In this document: positions 42,908-54,229 of the stretch, one piece after another
How the letters are laid out: every line of letters starts with the position of its first letter
Position numbering within the stretch: the stretch's first letter is position 1
NCBI GenBank assembly: GCA_035235625.1
Contig: CP141149.1
Location: 16,805,893 to 16,869,892, forward strand
Direction: 5' to 3'
DNA length: 64,000 bases
Origin: Saururus chinensis
Lineage: Eukaryota; Streptophyta; Magnoliopsida; Piperales; Saururaceae
Program-made: the position numbers and the translations under genes
Notes under the pieces: generated by a model
The model's database searches: none
What the model was told of the DNA's origin: nothing
Seen by the model: only the letters and a program-made list of their open reading frames with translations

Positions 42908-43108
42908 TATCATGGGACAGTGAAGTGTACTATTTGTGACACATGTTGGGGCGTACACACGTGTGGGTGTGTTGTATACATTGTGCAATTTTGAAAGTCT
43001 TCCCTTTAACACATGCATACAAGGTGAGAAATGTTGAGGGCATGCACACCAACTATGAACAAAGCCCTAGCATGTGTCACAAATAATATGCTTTATTGCC
43101 CCATGATA
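42908..43108. mobile_element. MITE with about 38-bp terminal inverted repeats
   Basis: The left tip TATCATGGGACAGTG with 'atttgtgacacatg' is mirrored at the right by 'catgtgtcacaaat' and ATTGCCCCATGATA with a few mismatches. The 200-bp body does not code. The long inverted repeats suggest a Mutator-like or unclassified MITE. No target duplication could be settled. Confidence 0.6.
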
Positions 43109-43313
43109 GGGGGCAATAGGGAAAAGGCAGGGAAAAACTAGTTGAGCAGGTGACCAAAGAACAAAGATGCTAAGTTTGGGTTCATGGTGACAACATTGAG
43201 AGGGGCGGTGGTGGGTTTGTAGGGGGGTCGAGGGGGCAAGAGGATCCTATTTAGGAGGAGAGATTGGGGAAGCTGGGTTGGTGGAATAGGCTCTTCCTCA
43301 TGCTTATGATGTA

Positions 43314-43515
43314 CTCCCTCAGTCCTAAATTAATAGCTCCATTTGGAAAAAAATATTTCTTCCATATTAATAGCTTCATTTTGTTCAATTTAAGTGATTG
43401 GGTACTTAAAAAGGAGTATTATAAGCTTATTTCTCCTTCTATTATATGTGGGTTTCACTATTTAATATAAAATACTATTTTTCTAAATAGAGCTATTAAT
43501 ATGGAATCGAGGAAA
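43314..43515. mobile_element. Stowaway-like MITE
   Basis: It begins CTCCCTCAGTCC after TA and ends near 'ggaatcgaggaaa' before TA. The body resembles the copy at 41719-41919. The 43264-43470 frame is a reading through this element and not a gene. Confidence 0.7.
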
Positions 43516-45154
43516 TATCTTTCGTGTGCATAAACCAAACTGTCACTCATAGCGCAAACTATTTTCAACATTAGTTTAGGGGCCTGTTTGGCTACTGATT
43601 TCAAGTACAAATTAAATGAATTTTTCATTGACTTCCTTTTGGGAAAGAAAAGCAAAAATCAATGATGGTTGAATTGTCAAATTTTGAAATGCCCTTTTTG
43701 TATAGTTTGGTCGTTTGGATAGCCAAGTGAGAAATGTGATTTACATATTTGAAATGACAATTATAACCTTAATGAATTGATCACAACCATTCATCCAATA
43801 TGAGGAGCCATCATGATGAATTGATCACAACTGTTCATCTAATATTAGGAGCCATCATGAAACTGAGAGGAGAGGGCTAGGGAGAGAACTGTCAATGAGG
43901 GCTATGGAGAGAACTATCGGCCTTTCCTCTGTGAGGCTGCAACTGGAGAGCTCCCGTGCCCTAGCAGTGGTTGCAACCGGATTATCACATCAGTGAATTG
44001 TTTACCACTGCACCACTTCTCCACCATTTCCCATGCCATTTCTATTGCTTTCTCCTCCCTCCCCTATGTCCTAGCACCATCTCGTCCACGCCCTAGAAAC
44101 CCAAAGAAGGCTTATAGGACCCTCCCAGAGTACTAAAGGTAAGCTTTCATTCATAAAGATAATGGCTTTCCAGTTCCCCGTTGTGTGTGTTCATATTGGT
44201 AATGTTTAATGTTGTTGGGCTTTTTATTTCCATGAAGATTACTTGCAAAAAAGATTAGTCGATGGATTTTCTTCTCTTGATGCTTCACTTATTTGTGTGT
44301 AACTGAATTTTCTTCTTATGTGCATAAGGTTTGTTGAGTTGATAACATTTGTGCCCAAGTTATTTACGACACTTTTATACACTCATAGGCTTTGCTAACG
44401 ACTCAGATTTTATTCTCAACCTTTGGTACAACGAATCCCCATCAACATAATGTGTTGGAAGTTTTATGGAAGGTTGTGTTTACTAAATCTTTCACTTTAG
44501 CATTGACACTCAGTTTTAGACCTTCCTTAGTTACATACTGATTATTGATGATGGTGTTTTTTTATTAATTACTGATAAAGTTATTTGACCAACTAAATGA
44601 AAACACTGATGGAGTTAGCTAACAAATTTTCTTGTGGTAAAATTAGTTGGCTTACATTTGGGTTGGTTTGGAACCAATTTACATCTTTGTGCGGGTTATT
44701 TAAAGCATAAGCCATGTGCGGGGTATTTCCTATCTCTTTTTCTTCCCCCTGTTCATATTGGTGTTATTGACTTCGGATTTGGTTGGTATTTTCTTGATGA
44801 AGGTTATCAAAATCTTTCATACTTCTAACATATTTGTCTGATTCATATATGGCATAGAGACGTTGATTGGGCATCAGCAGATAAGTAAGAACTAGAATGT
44901 ACCCTAATAAAAGGTAAAAGCATAAAAGCAATGTTAAAATTTGAAGCAAAAGAATATGTGCTAGGAATGTATGTTTACTTAGTAATGCAAAAATAAACGA
45001 AGTAAGTTGCTCCATTTATATTTTATAGCCAAAGTGAATTTGATTGGTTGCATGTAAGTATTTTGATGTTTGTTGCAATATACATTGCTTGTTACCTAAT
45101 AAACTATGAGAGGAGAAGTACATATGAATTATCTCATGGTGAAGAATGCATGAT
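43516..45154. other. Gene-free flank of the GRF gene
   Basis: At 43577 there is a Tourist-like tip (GGGGCCTGTTTGGC) without a recognised partner. A two-copy tandem repeat of about 47 bp lies at 43772-43864 ('gaattgatcacaac'). 43990-44150 is C-rich and could be an old leader with a donor near 44140. No coding exon is recognised before 45433. Confidence 0.4.
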
Positions 45155-45262
45155 TCTTTGAATTAAACTTTTCTATCTCATATCTACTTAATTCTTGACA
45201 TTATGATGACTAATTCTTAAAGATTTTTAGTCTCTGGATTGAGGCTTATAATTCAGAATCTC
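45155..45262 (+). repeat. Duplicated copy of the GRF gene's first-exon region
   Basis: The run 'tctatctcatatctacttaattcttga' and the following 'aattcttaaagat', 'gtctctgg' and 'gaggcttataa' recur at 45378-45490, where they overlap the start of the GRF gene. The upstream copy lacks the ATGGAAGA sequence that provides the start codon. Confidence 0.7.
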
Positions 45263-45432
45263 TATATTGATAGCAATACATTGGCTATATCGTTTGGTTT
45301 TTGGTCTTAGTATATGGTTGATGTTTGTTGCATATTCTAGTAATACTTGGTGAAGGTTATAAAAATCTTCCATACTTCTTTGAATTGAACTATGTTATTT
45401 GTTTTCTATCTCATATCTACTTAATTCTTGAT

Positions 45433-45984
45433 ATGGAAGATATTAAATTCTTAAAGATGTTTGGTCTCTGGCTCGAGGCTTATAACTCAGCAAATAATGA
45501 CATCAACAAGTTACAAAGGGAAAGCCATGGACCTTTATGTCCACGTTGTTCGGGCCGTATGATTTACGTTGTATCTACCACAACAACGAACCCAGGTAGA
45601 GCATTTTGGAAGTGCCCAAATAAATTATTTGTAAGTTTTAATGATTCATAAAGAATGTGTTTATACAAAATTCTAAAATGGTCCACTTGATAAAGTGATT
45701 TTTTTTTGCAGGGAGGGACTAGTTGTGGAGAGATGTATTGGTATGATGAGTTTGAAGGAAGTTTTACAAGTAGTAATATGAGTGCCCAACTACATCTTTG
45801 TCCATCCATGAAGTTGCAAAGCCATGGAAGTGCAAAGAATGGACTGACATTGGCATACCTAACACTCACTTTGGAGCATTTATTTAGGGCAATGACATTC
45901 ACAATAGGGATTATGCTTGCAACCATATTTGGATTGATATTAATATCTTACTTTTATGTATATTTGTTTACTTGCTTAAAGTAG
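45433..45984 (+). CDS. GRF-type zinc finger protein with C-terminal membrane segment
   Basis: Two exons (45433-45630 and 45712-45984, phase 0, GT-AG) give 156 residues. Residues 36-80 match a GRF zinc finger: CPRC (36-39), NPGRAFWKC (53-61) and CGEMYWYDE (71-79), so the four zinc ligands are Cys36, Cys39, Cys61 and Cys71. Such fingers bind single-stranded nucleic acid in larger proteins. In plants, many short GRF proteins of unknown role end in a membrane helix, as here (about 128-152, rich in Ile, Leu and Phe). An earlier in-frame start at 45325 would add a hydrophobic stretch; I prefer 45433 because finger proteins of this type start close to the domain. The first exon has a duplicated upstream copy. 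It may be a gene or a piece of transposon-borne sequence; function unknown. Confidence 0.7.
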
Positions 45985-46452
45985 TAGTAATGCCGATTGA
46001 GACATATTTCATAACTTCTGTAATTATGATTCATGTCCAAGTTGTTCCGCCACACTTTGAGATTGAAGAATCAATGTACATATTTTTTACCATAGCTTTT
46101 TTTGGCTAGCTATGTTATGCTTTTAGATCAACACTAGCCAAGAAATCATATAAGAATAGATCAACACTTTTTTTGGCAAGCTGTGTTAAGCTTTTAGATC
46201 AACACTTTGTTCTGCATAGATGTTTACTACTAGTAAATGATATGAGAATCTCATTCAAGGAAGATTCTTTATTTTCTGGATGGTTTTATGCTGTGGTGGG
46301 AACATCATACACTTTTTGGGCAGGTAGATCTAGGGAAGTTGGAAATTGTAGGTTCATAAGCTGGTTGTTTGATTTTGTCAGCTCTATCATAGCAGTTAAT
46401 GGGGGGAGGATTTGTGAGAATTTTACCGAAGCTGCATATGATCCTCGCATCG

Positions 46453-46462
46453 TTTGTGTGTG

Positions 46463-46497
<35 letters not shown>

Positions 46498-46498
46498 G
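46453..46498. repeat. Compound (GT)n(TA)n microsatellite
   Basis: About ten GT units run into about eleven TA units. The open frames with Cys-Val and Ile-Tyr runs that cross it are translations of the repeat. Confidence 0.95.
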
Positions 46499-46599
46499 TT
46501 CAAACAGAATATCATTAAGAAACATTTGAAAGAATGCTATCTTGGTAAATGTCATGGGCGTGAAGCTGATCCTAGCGTTTGCACAAGTGATGGCTTGGC

Positions 46600-47480
46600 T
46601 GCACCGCACAACCAGCAGCCTATCCACCCTTTCACCCAAGTTTGTGCACGTCCAAAACAAAACAAAACAAAGGGAAAGATAAGGGAAAAGGAGGATTACC
46701 TCCAATTTTTACACTAACAAGTCCCCTAGATTGCTCCCAAACCCAACACCGAGTCAGCTATCTTGCAAACCAGTCCGCCCCTTGGCTGAAAGCTGCCTCA
46801 AGCCTTGCTGAGTTGCTGAATATGGTCAGCCCCTTAGTTGAGTGCACTCTCAGCAGCTCCTCGAAGTCGCCAACAAAGTGTTTGTTGGCCAACAATCCCC
46901 TAAAACTATTGCCAAAGCTCTGAATCCTCCCCTAGCAGAAATCTGAGTTCTTTGAATGCTTCGATCTCCCTCCAACCTGCCATGACGCCCCCTTTATATA
47001 GGGAAGGGTTGGAAGCCGAGTCCTACTATGACTTGCCTACCCATATAGTTACAATTTCGGAATCCCACATCCCTACCCCATTACAAATAGGAAACTAGCC
47101 CATACAAATGCCCAAAACAGTCCCAAAGGACTCCTAACCCGACTAGTAGTCCAATTGACCTCTCCTTCAAGTGTCTCGCCTCTCCTAGCATTCCTCGGAC
47201 TCCTACTCTAGCTAGAAGTCCTCCGCTCACATGCCTTCTCATCTCATCCGAGTTTTGGGTGCGTCCACTTCTCACATGAAGTCCTTGTTCCACTAGGATA
47301 CTGCCGTCTTGAGGCAGATGGCAAAGATGACAACATACCACATGTTGGCCTTGTAAATACATGCAAATATTTTTTCCCCAACTTCTAGATATCTCCCTCA
47401 CACATACTCATACAAGACAAAGAAGACAACTTATCACATGTTGTCCCTGTAAATCAATGCAAATCTTGTATTTTTTTCTG
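46600..47480 (-). repeat. Probable LTR remnant with TATA box
   Basis: On the minus strand TATATAAAGGGGG at about 46986-46998 looks like an LTR promoter, followed downstream by a pyrimidine/purine-mixed leader. Near 47326-47370 and 47420-47470 a two-copy repeat ('acatgttg.cc.tgtaaat') is present. Ends and target duplication were not found, so the class (copia-like or other) is a guess. Open frames here have no known domain. Confidence 0.3.
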
Positions 47481-48429
47481 CTATGGTATGTAGCAAAATC
47501 ACCAGCCTTTCGTTTTCATCTCATTTAATTCATTGAGTCATATGAGAAAACCAAGTCCTTTGAAATAGAAATGCAAAACGCAAATAATGAGTCAACAATA
47601 ACATCCACTATACCAAAATGAATTTGTGTAGTCCATTTTTTCTATGCATGTATAGGCAAGTACAGAAGTAGGGTTTTAACCAAAAAAGAAGTTCAGCACT
47701 GTTTCTCCTGTAAATGCAAATAATAAGAAAACGAATGAAATTAGGAACCTTGACTGGGAGATTATCACTTAAATTTAAACAACTGCATCTTGTTGTTGGG
47801 CCCTACGACTGAAGCAAGCTCATAAACCTTAAATGCTTGTGGTGACTTGTAATTATCACTTTGAACCCTTGCCTTAATTTCTCTTCTCATAATACCTTCC
47901 TCTCTGACATAAAGATTAAGAAGTCAAGAATAAGAGGACGAACTTGATCTCAAGAAAAGAAATAAAAATCAGGACCACATTAATTCTGACTACCTTGTCA
48001 AGCTTGGAAGATTTTTAGTCTCTTTCTCCATTTCCCCCCGACCTTTGGCCCTTCCCTCTCATAATTTAGCCATTATCACGAGGGACACCATCCAGGGACA
48101 CTCATTGCTGGAGTTTTCATTTCTTCTCAGCTTCTATTCTTCTCTACGAAAGGTCTGCGCAAAGAGAGAAAACTTGGAAGAAATTTGCTGTGAAGAGCCA
48201 AGGATGCCATTCCAATGGCATAACCATCTAAAGTTAAACTAGCCGCAATCAAACGGAAATGATAATATTGATACATCAAGTAACATTGTTAGACTAGTCA
48301 CAAGCAAATACATGCATCAAACATAGGCAAAATAGTTTATATTATTACATAAAATCATCAAGTGCATAACAAACAACACATCTATTACTCCTAGTAGAAA
48401 TGAAGAAATTAGAGACAAATAACTAATTT
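47481..48429. other. Gene-free spacer
   Basis: No coding sequence or element ends recognised. Confidence 0.4.
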
Positions 48430-49716
48430 GAATATGAAGTATGCAAAAGACACACAACCAATTCATCCTCGGACCTGGAGCATCACCCAATGCCAACCAA
48501 ATGCACCTAAACTTTGTCTTCATAAATTTTGAGAGTGCAGTGGAGAAGATGTGGTCGTCTTCTTTGTACTCAGGCATAGCCATCATCAAGTTAATTGACA
48601 TCTTATATTGTTCCACTTCATATTGGTTCTTATTTGCATGGGATCTTTCTCGCGCAATTTCATTCTGATTAGACATGGCAATAGCAATGGACTCGTCAAT
48701 TGATGTAGTAGTGTTTCAAGACTTCCGCTTACAAGTCGGACTTTCCTTTTCACTTTGTGGTAGTGGAGGCATGGACGTCCCAGTAGGCAACAAAGTAGGG
48801 CTATGGGTTGGTGTGTGTGCACTCCCGGCTTGACTTGTACCACCAAATACTCGAGATGTATAGTTAGGCAGTTGGTCACCATCATTATCTTCATCAATCA
48901 AGCTATTAGTGAATGCACCAACGTATTTTGCTGTGTTCTTCCCGTTCCATACCTGGATGAAAAGTACATGTAGCCCTATAGTAAACCGTCTTGTCAAGAC
49001 TCTCATCAACCATATCATGAACCACCCTCTTACCAACCCTCTCAAAAACCCTATCATAACCACTATCATCACCATGCTCATCACCACTCTCATCAGCTAG
49101 GGTATATGCTCGGGCTATGGATGAGGGACAAGGTTTTGTTCCTAAATGGAAATAACTTGAATGGATACTTGTCGCATGGGTCTTGCTATATACACTATAT
49201 AAATTACCCTCTGACTCCTCATCGTACCCCCACTTCATGAGGCGACTAACATGTTTGTGTTTCTGCATCACAAATTCAACATACATATCGACATCACCAT
49301 TCAAATTACCATTAAACAATTGACCCAATATTTTCATAATACATACTATGAAGAAGGTGCTCCATGCATCTTCATAAAGGATGACTTTGTTTGTGTTCAT
49401 TTCACCCAACTCCAGTCATGTGCCTTAAAGCCACCCAAGCTTGATAGAATCATCTTCTGATATTTGAGTGATTTTTTAGCATGTCCTTATTCAAATCAAT
49501 GTGATGCTAATTCTTGAACATGTCAATAACTAAGGTCCAACACTCATGATCTAGGCTACTCCCTTTCCTATGGCCCTTGTTAATTACATGGGCCATGTAA
49601 GACAGGAGTGCATAATGAAGTGGCTTATCCCATTTAATGTTTTCTGCATACCTTTCACTTCCCTCTATAGGAGGATCGTTGGGACACATATTAAGAGGTC
49701 CAGGGTAATTTGCCAT
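48430..49716 (-). pseudogene. Broken Myb/SANT-like domain gene
   Basis: From 49716 on the minus strand the reading WDKPLHYALLSYM, GSSLDHECWTLVIDMF, DLNKDMLKNH and EDAWSTFF follows the order of plant Myb/SANT-like (Myb_DNA-bind_3) proteins, which are often related to PIF/Harbinger accessory proteins. After an Asn/Ser/Pro-rich middle, the residues MSINLMMAMPEY and FRCIWLALG (about 48490-48590) resemble the C-terminal part. The frame is broken by a TAG at about 49507, a TGA near 49460, a frameshift near 49405 and a TGA at 48716-48718, so no full protein can be made. Confidence 0.6.
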
Positions 49717-50470
49717 TGCAAGCTATAAGAAGCTATGCCAGTGTGAAAACCAAGGCTTCAGTTGATGTAACCTTATAACAAAAATTACAAAGTACAACTA
49801 CTAATTACACAAATAATAAATGTATGAACAAACAAATATACTTTTGAGAAAAAAGTACAATTATGCATGGATAATACAAACATAGTATCACATAAAAAGT
49901 ATAGAACTATAATGAAGATGATATGGCCATAGTATGCACATAATTACAAATTTATTTCCATGTAAAATGAATGGCGCAAATAAAATAAATAAATACTAAA
50001 TAAACAATTATTCAAAAATGTGTTTACCTAAACGAAAAGTGGCTTGTAGTGTCAACAAAGAGTTCGTGCTTGTTATCCACCACTGTATCTACTAAAGTAC
50101 CTTCATACATATAAATATTGAGTTTTAAGCTAAGCAATTGGAACATCAACTACATAGACATTACATTCCTTGAAAAGGTTAACTAATCCCTATTTTTTAT
50201 TTTCTTAAAATACTTCAATTGAAAGAGTTGTCTTCACTTCATATATATATCCAAATTCCAAGTCCCCTATCTATCAATTAACAATAAGTATGTTTTACAT
50301 ATATATAAATTCTAAGAACCTTAGGGCAACTAGACCTGACCCACTAGTTAGGCCATGGTTAATAATTGTGACACATTGATTAGAAACAACTCAGTAGTTG
50401 TAAGGTTCCATTAGGGTGGGTTAAGGGTAGGTGAGGGTTGTTCGAAAGAGGATATGAGGTATGGTATATT
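49717..50470. other. Gene-free AT-rich spacer
   Basis: No coding sequence. The last 5 bp before 50476, TATCT, form the left target duplication of the next LTR. Confidence 0.5.
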
Positions 50471-52172
50471 TATCTTGTCACGACCTGGATTTTTAAAACC
50501 CTTTTTAAATAGTACGAATGGTAAGTGAGGAAGAATTTTTTTTTTCTTTTTGTAAAACAAACCATTTGATTAAATATCTAGGTCATGATAATTAGGGTTC
50601 AAAAATACGAATGCAAAATCATATGATAGTATTATGTCTCAAAATCTATAAAGAATGGCCTATTCATCTAAGTATAAGTTTGTCATCAGTTGGTAAATAA
50701 ATAACTAAGTTGACTCTCATGCCAAAAATACAATTACTTACCAGAAAGACAAAAATGAGGAACTATAATCCACGCTCATCTGTCTTGGCAACAGTAATCC
50801 CTACCTAAAGAACCTGCAACCAACCAAATGATAATGAAACTTCTCCACCCTCAGGACAAGAGTTTCCAACATATCAAGAAAATTAATTAATATTTTTCGG
50901 ATCGGGCCAACATCACCTAGATGTTAGTTGCCTATGTACTCTTCAGACAACAGCTTTAATGTTATTCTAACAAGATTGGATCTAGGAGTAGTTTTTCTTA
51001 TGAACTACAGTATCTCAAGAAACATAGCATGAAACGTGCAATGCTTAAGTATTTTCAACCAACCTACATTTTATGTAAGTCCTTTAATTGTTCTACTTTT
51101 TCTAATTAACAATCAATGTGATTAATTATCTCACAACTCTTGTTCAATAATTAATAACCATGTCTAATCCTGTAGACAGACAGACACATCATATGTCAAC
51201 TAGAATGACACATGATACTAACCACCCTTCATTGTTCTGGCCCAACTTTAGGTTTAACAAAATATAACTCTTGACAAAGGTCAATACACTACAATCATAG
51301 TGTAAGGAAATACGAATATAATATAATATGTGTTCACCCAGAGATAACTCGACTCTTGAAGAAATCCTCAAATACCCAACTCTAATACTAGAGTAGACTG
51401 CTTAAACATAAGCTTAACCCAAATCCCTAGGGCTCTCAATATCTTGCCACAAATCTAGGGAAGTAGATCCCAACTGTGCTTATGGACATAGATTGGTGAG
51501 AAATGTTTGTGCGCACTATATGGTCCAATGAAGACTTGCGGGAAACCATCAGGAAAAACCTCTCTAGCCAATACCCAAACCATAATGGTTGTGAAGAAGG
51601 TGTACAAGTATCACCATCTCCACTCTCTCAGACTTTGGGAGAAATGTCCTCAATGATATAATAATGTAACCCATAGAAGCATAAGGTCTATATGATCACT
51701 AACTCCCTAAAATATTCAGAATTTAAACTTGATTATTTTTATCTAGTCAAATATTTATCCAACTAATTGGGTCCTCTTCATGTTGTGAATTGGCATAATA
51801 AATAGTGCATCCAATGAGCTATAACTCAGAAATCAACCCAAACCCTACTAGTCCCCATGAGACTAGGGTAGACTTTCGTAACTACCCTTGGTTCATTAAC
51901 CAATGTAAGTTTCTATGTAAGGGCCCTATTCACTCCCTGAACAAGTCCCAAACCCATTAAAGGTATTTTAGTCTTTATCTTGATCAGGTGTTCCCCCCTA
52001 ATCCAAATCTAATCAATCTCTCTTAATTAATTCTCATTGATCTTAATTTATCAATATATTACTAGCACATCAACATAAAAAAACATGTATCTGAGTAAGC
52101 GTAAACAACATGAACTCACACAAGTCCATCAATAATAAATGGAGGCCCATTGCACTCATTTGCAGGGCTAGG

Positions 52173-53740
52173 TGTAGCGCCCCAACTTTTTAAATTACTT
52201 TAAAGGTCGGAGTGCTGTCAATAAAAAGCGAGCCAAGATCAACCGTGTACAAAAGAGTAACTTTTAATTAATTTATGTAATTACAAAAACTTTACAAAAC
52301 AAGGCTTATCATGCCTAAGCAAAATCAAAGTCTCATGATGTACATAATTAGTGCGTAACAAAATGACTTGACAAAATAAATCTAAGCGTAGAACTTTCAA
52401 AGTTCTATAGGCAATCTTCATTAACATCATCTTCTTCATTCAAACTTGCAGCATCTTGGGGTAAGTGATTATAATTATACTCAGTAGATAGAATTAAATA
52501 TTATTAACATGCTAAAACATAAAGCATAAATAAATATGCATAAAATATTCCCATAATAATTTATATTCATAAGTTAACTCAAAATAATATTATCAACTAA
52601 CAGAATCCAACACACGTCTGATACAAAAGGTCAAATAAAATAGTTCTTCGCAGAATCCAGTAAACTCGGATAAATCGTTTGTAAGTAGAATCTGATAAAC
52701 AATTTAAAATCTGATAAATTATCCTTTACAAAATGCCTCTGATACCGGTGAGACATACATCTATGCTTGTGGGGCAACAAGATTAGAATAAAGATGATCT
52801 TCCCAAGATATCCAACTTCATGGGCGTGCCATATGCCTTAATAGGTGGTACCTAGGAGTCATAATTCCGATAGCTTTGGGGCTTTATACCAAATAGCTAC
52901 CCTTCAAAACTGATGATAGTTTTTGGGCTTTATACTAAATAACTACCCTTCAAATTTGAACAAAATTAAACATAATATTATTTGAATAATACTAATATTT
53001 TAAAGTCTATATAAGGATAAAATCTTTCTTAGAGGTATACGATACACTATTATTTTAGCGTTCGCCCGACCCCTAATAAATATCATATTGTTTTGAAATA
53101 ATCTTTTATGAAATAAATATGAAATCTTTTAAATATCATCTTTTTTTGAAATATTTAATCTTTTAGAGTTTAAAACCACCTACGATTTGTTCTTGAAATT
53201 GATCGGAGTAATGGCCAACAGTCGAAGCCTTGTCTCGTTCCCAAGCTTAGAAGTGGCGGGTGAAACCTCCCCCCCGCACTGGGACATAATCTCCTTTCAG
53301 GCTCGAAAGTGGCGGAGAGAGTCTCCCCTTGAACTAGGATGCTTTCTTCTTCTCGGCCCCAAAGTGCAAACGATGCCTCCCCTTACCCTGAGTCATTTCT
53401 CCCCTTTTGAGTATCTGACTTGAAAACGGAGCTCTCTACAACGTAGAGCATCCTTGAATTAGCTAGGAACGGTTTTCAAACGGAAGAAATCAAATGAGAA
53501 ATAGCTTAGAAACGAGCATTTAAAGCTATAAAACATGCAGAGGTTAAAAGAAAAGATTGGAGAAAATGGTGTAATGGAAGGCTCTCCCCTCCCCTTTTAT
53601 AAACACAATAGGCCATTGGATGTGCGACACGTGTCGTGCATCATGTGCCTTGCATAGGCCTGGCAGTTCACCTTCCACTGCAGTAGGTGTGAGTCAGCAC
53701 ATGCTGATGCCAAAGCTATCGTCAACATGCTGACGCAACC

Positions 53741-53831
<91 letters not shown>

Positions 53832-54229
53832 TTTTAAAATTTCATTTTTAAATCAAAACCAAATTCAAAACTTCAAACGAGTGTAATTCCTTACCCTAAA
53901 CTCAGAATCATGCGTTCTTGGTACTATTAGACTTGTATCAATGAGCCCTATGTACAAGACCACACAAGGGTATGTTCTCTTGCTAATATAAAGTAGGCCC
54001 CACCTACAATACGCATCTCGAGGTCATAGCCTAGTGTCCTGGTGTCCAATGGACATATTTTTGGGCTCGATACGTTTGTCTCTTTGAGCCTTATCAAATA
54101 TCTTAAGGTTCCCCTAAAAAAATCAAGGTCAAAATAGTCCAATTTTAAAAAAAATGTTATTGGGCCTTAAATCTCGCTAATGGGCCTAACCGTTCAAATT
54201 TTAAAACATTGAAATTCCAGAGCGTTACA
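52173..54229 (-). mobile_element. Solo LTR nested in LTR B, 2057 bp
   Basis: The ends are TGTAGCGCCCC and GAGCGTTACA, with an exact 5-bp duplication CTAGG at 52168-52172 and 54230-54234. The outer sequence reads 'tgcagggctagg' then 'gctcgacagattcaagccc' across the insertion, matching the uninterrupted copy at about 38335-38370. A TATA box TATAAAAGGGG lies at about 53591-53601 (minus). A TA microsatellite at 53746-53827 sits inside. No coding domains. Confidence 0.88.
53746..53827. repeat. (TA)n microsatellite, about 41 units
   Basis: An uninterrupted AT/TA dinucleotide run inside the nested solo LTR, immediately upstream of its TATA box on the minus strand. Confidence 0.97.

Noticed and set aside
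46173-46529. 118-residue frame after the GRF gene
   Set aside because: It runs into the GT/TA microsatellite, crosses a local duplication and has no domain.
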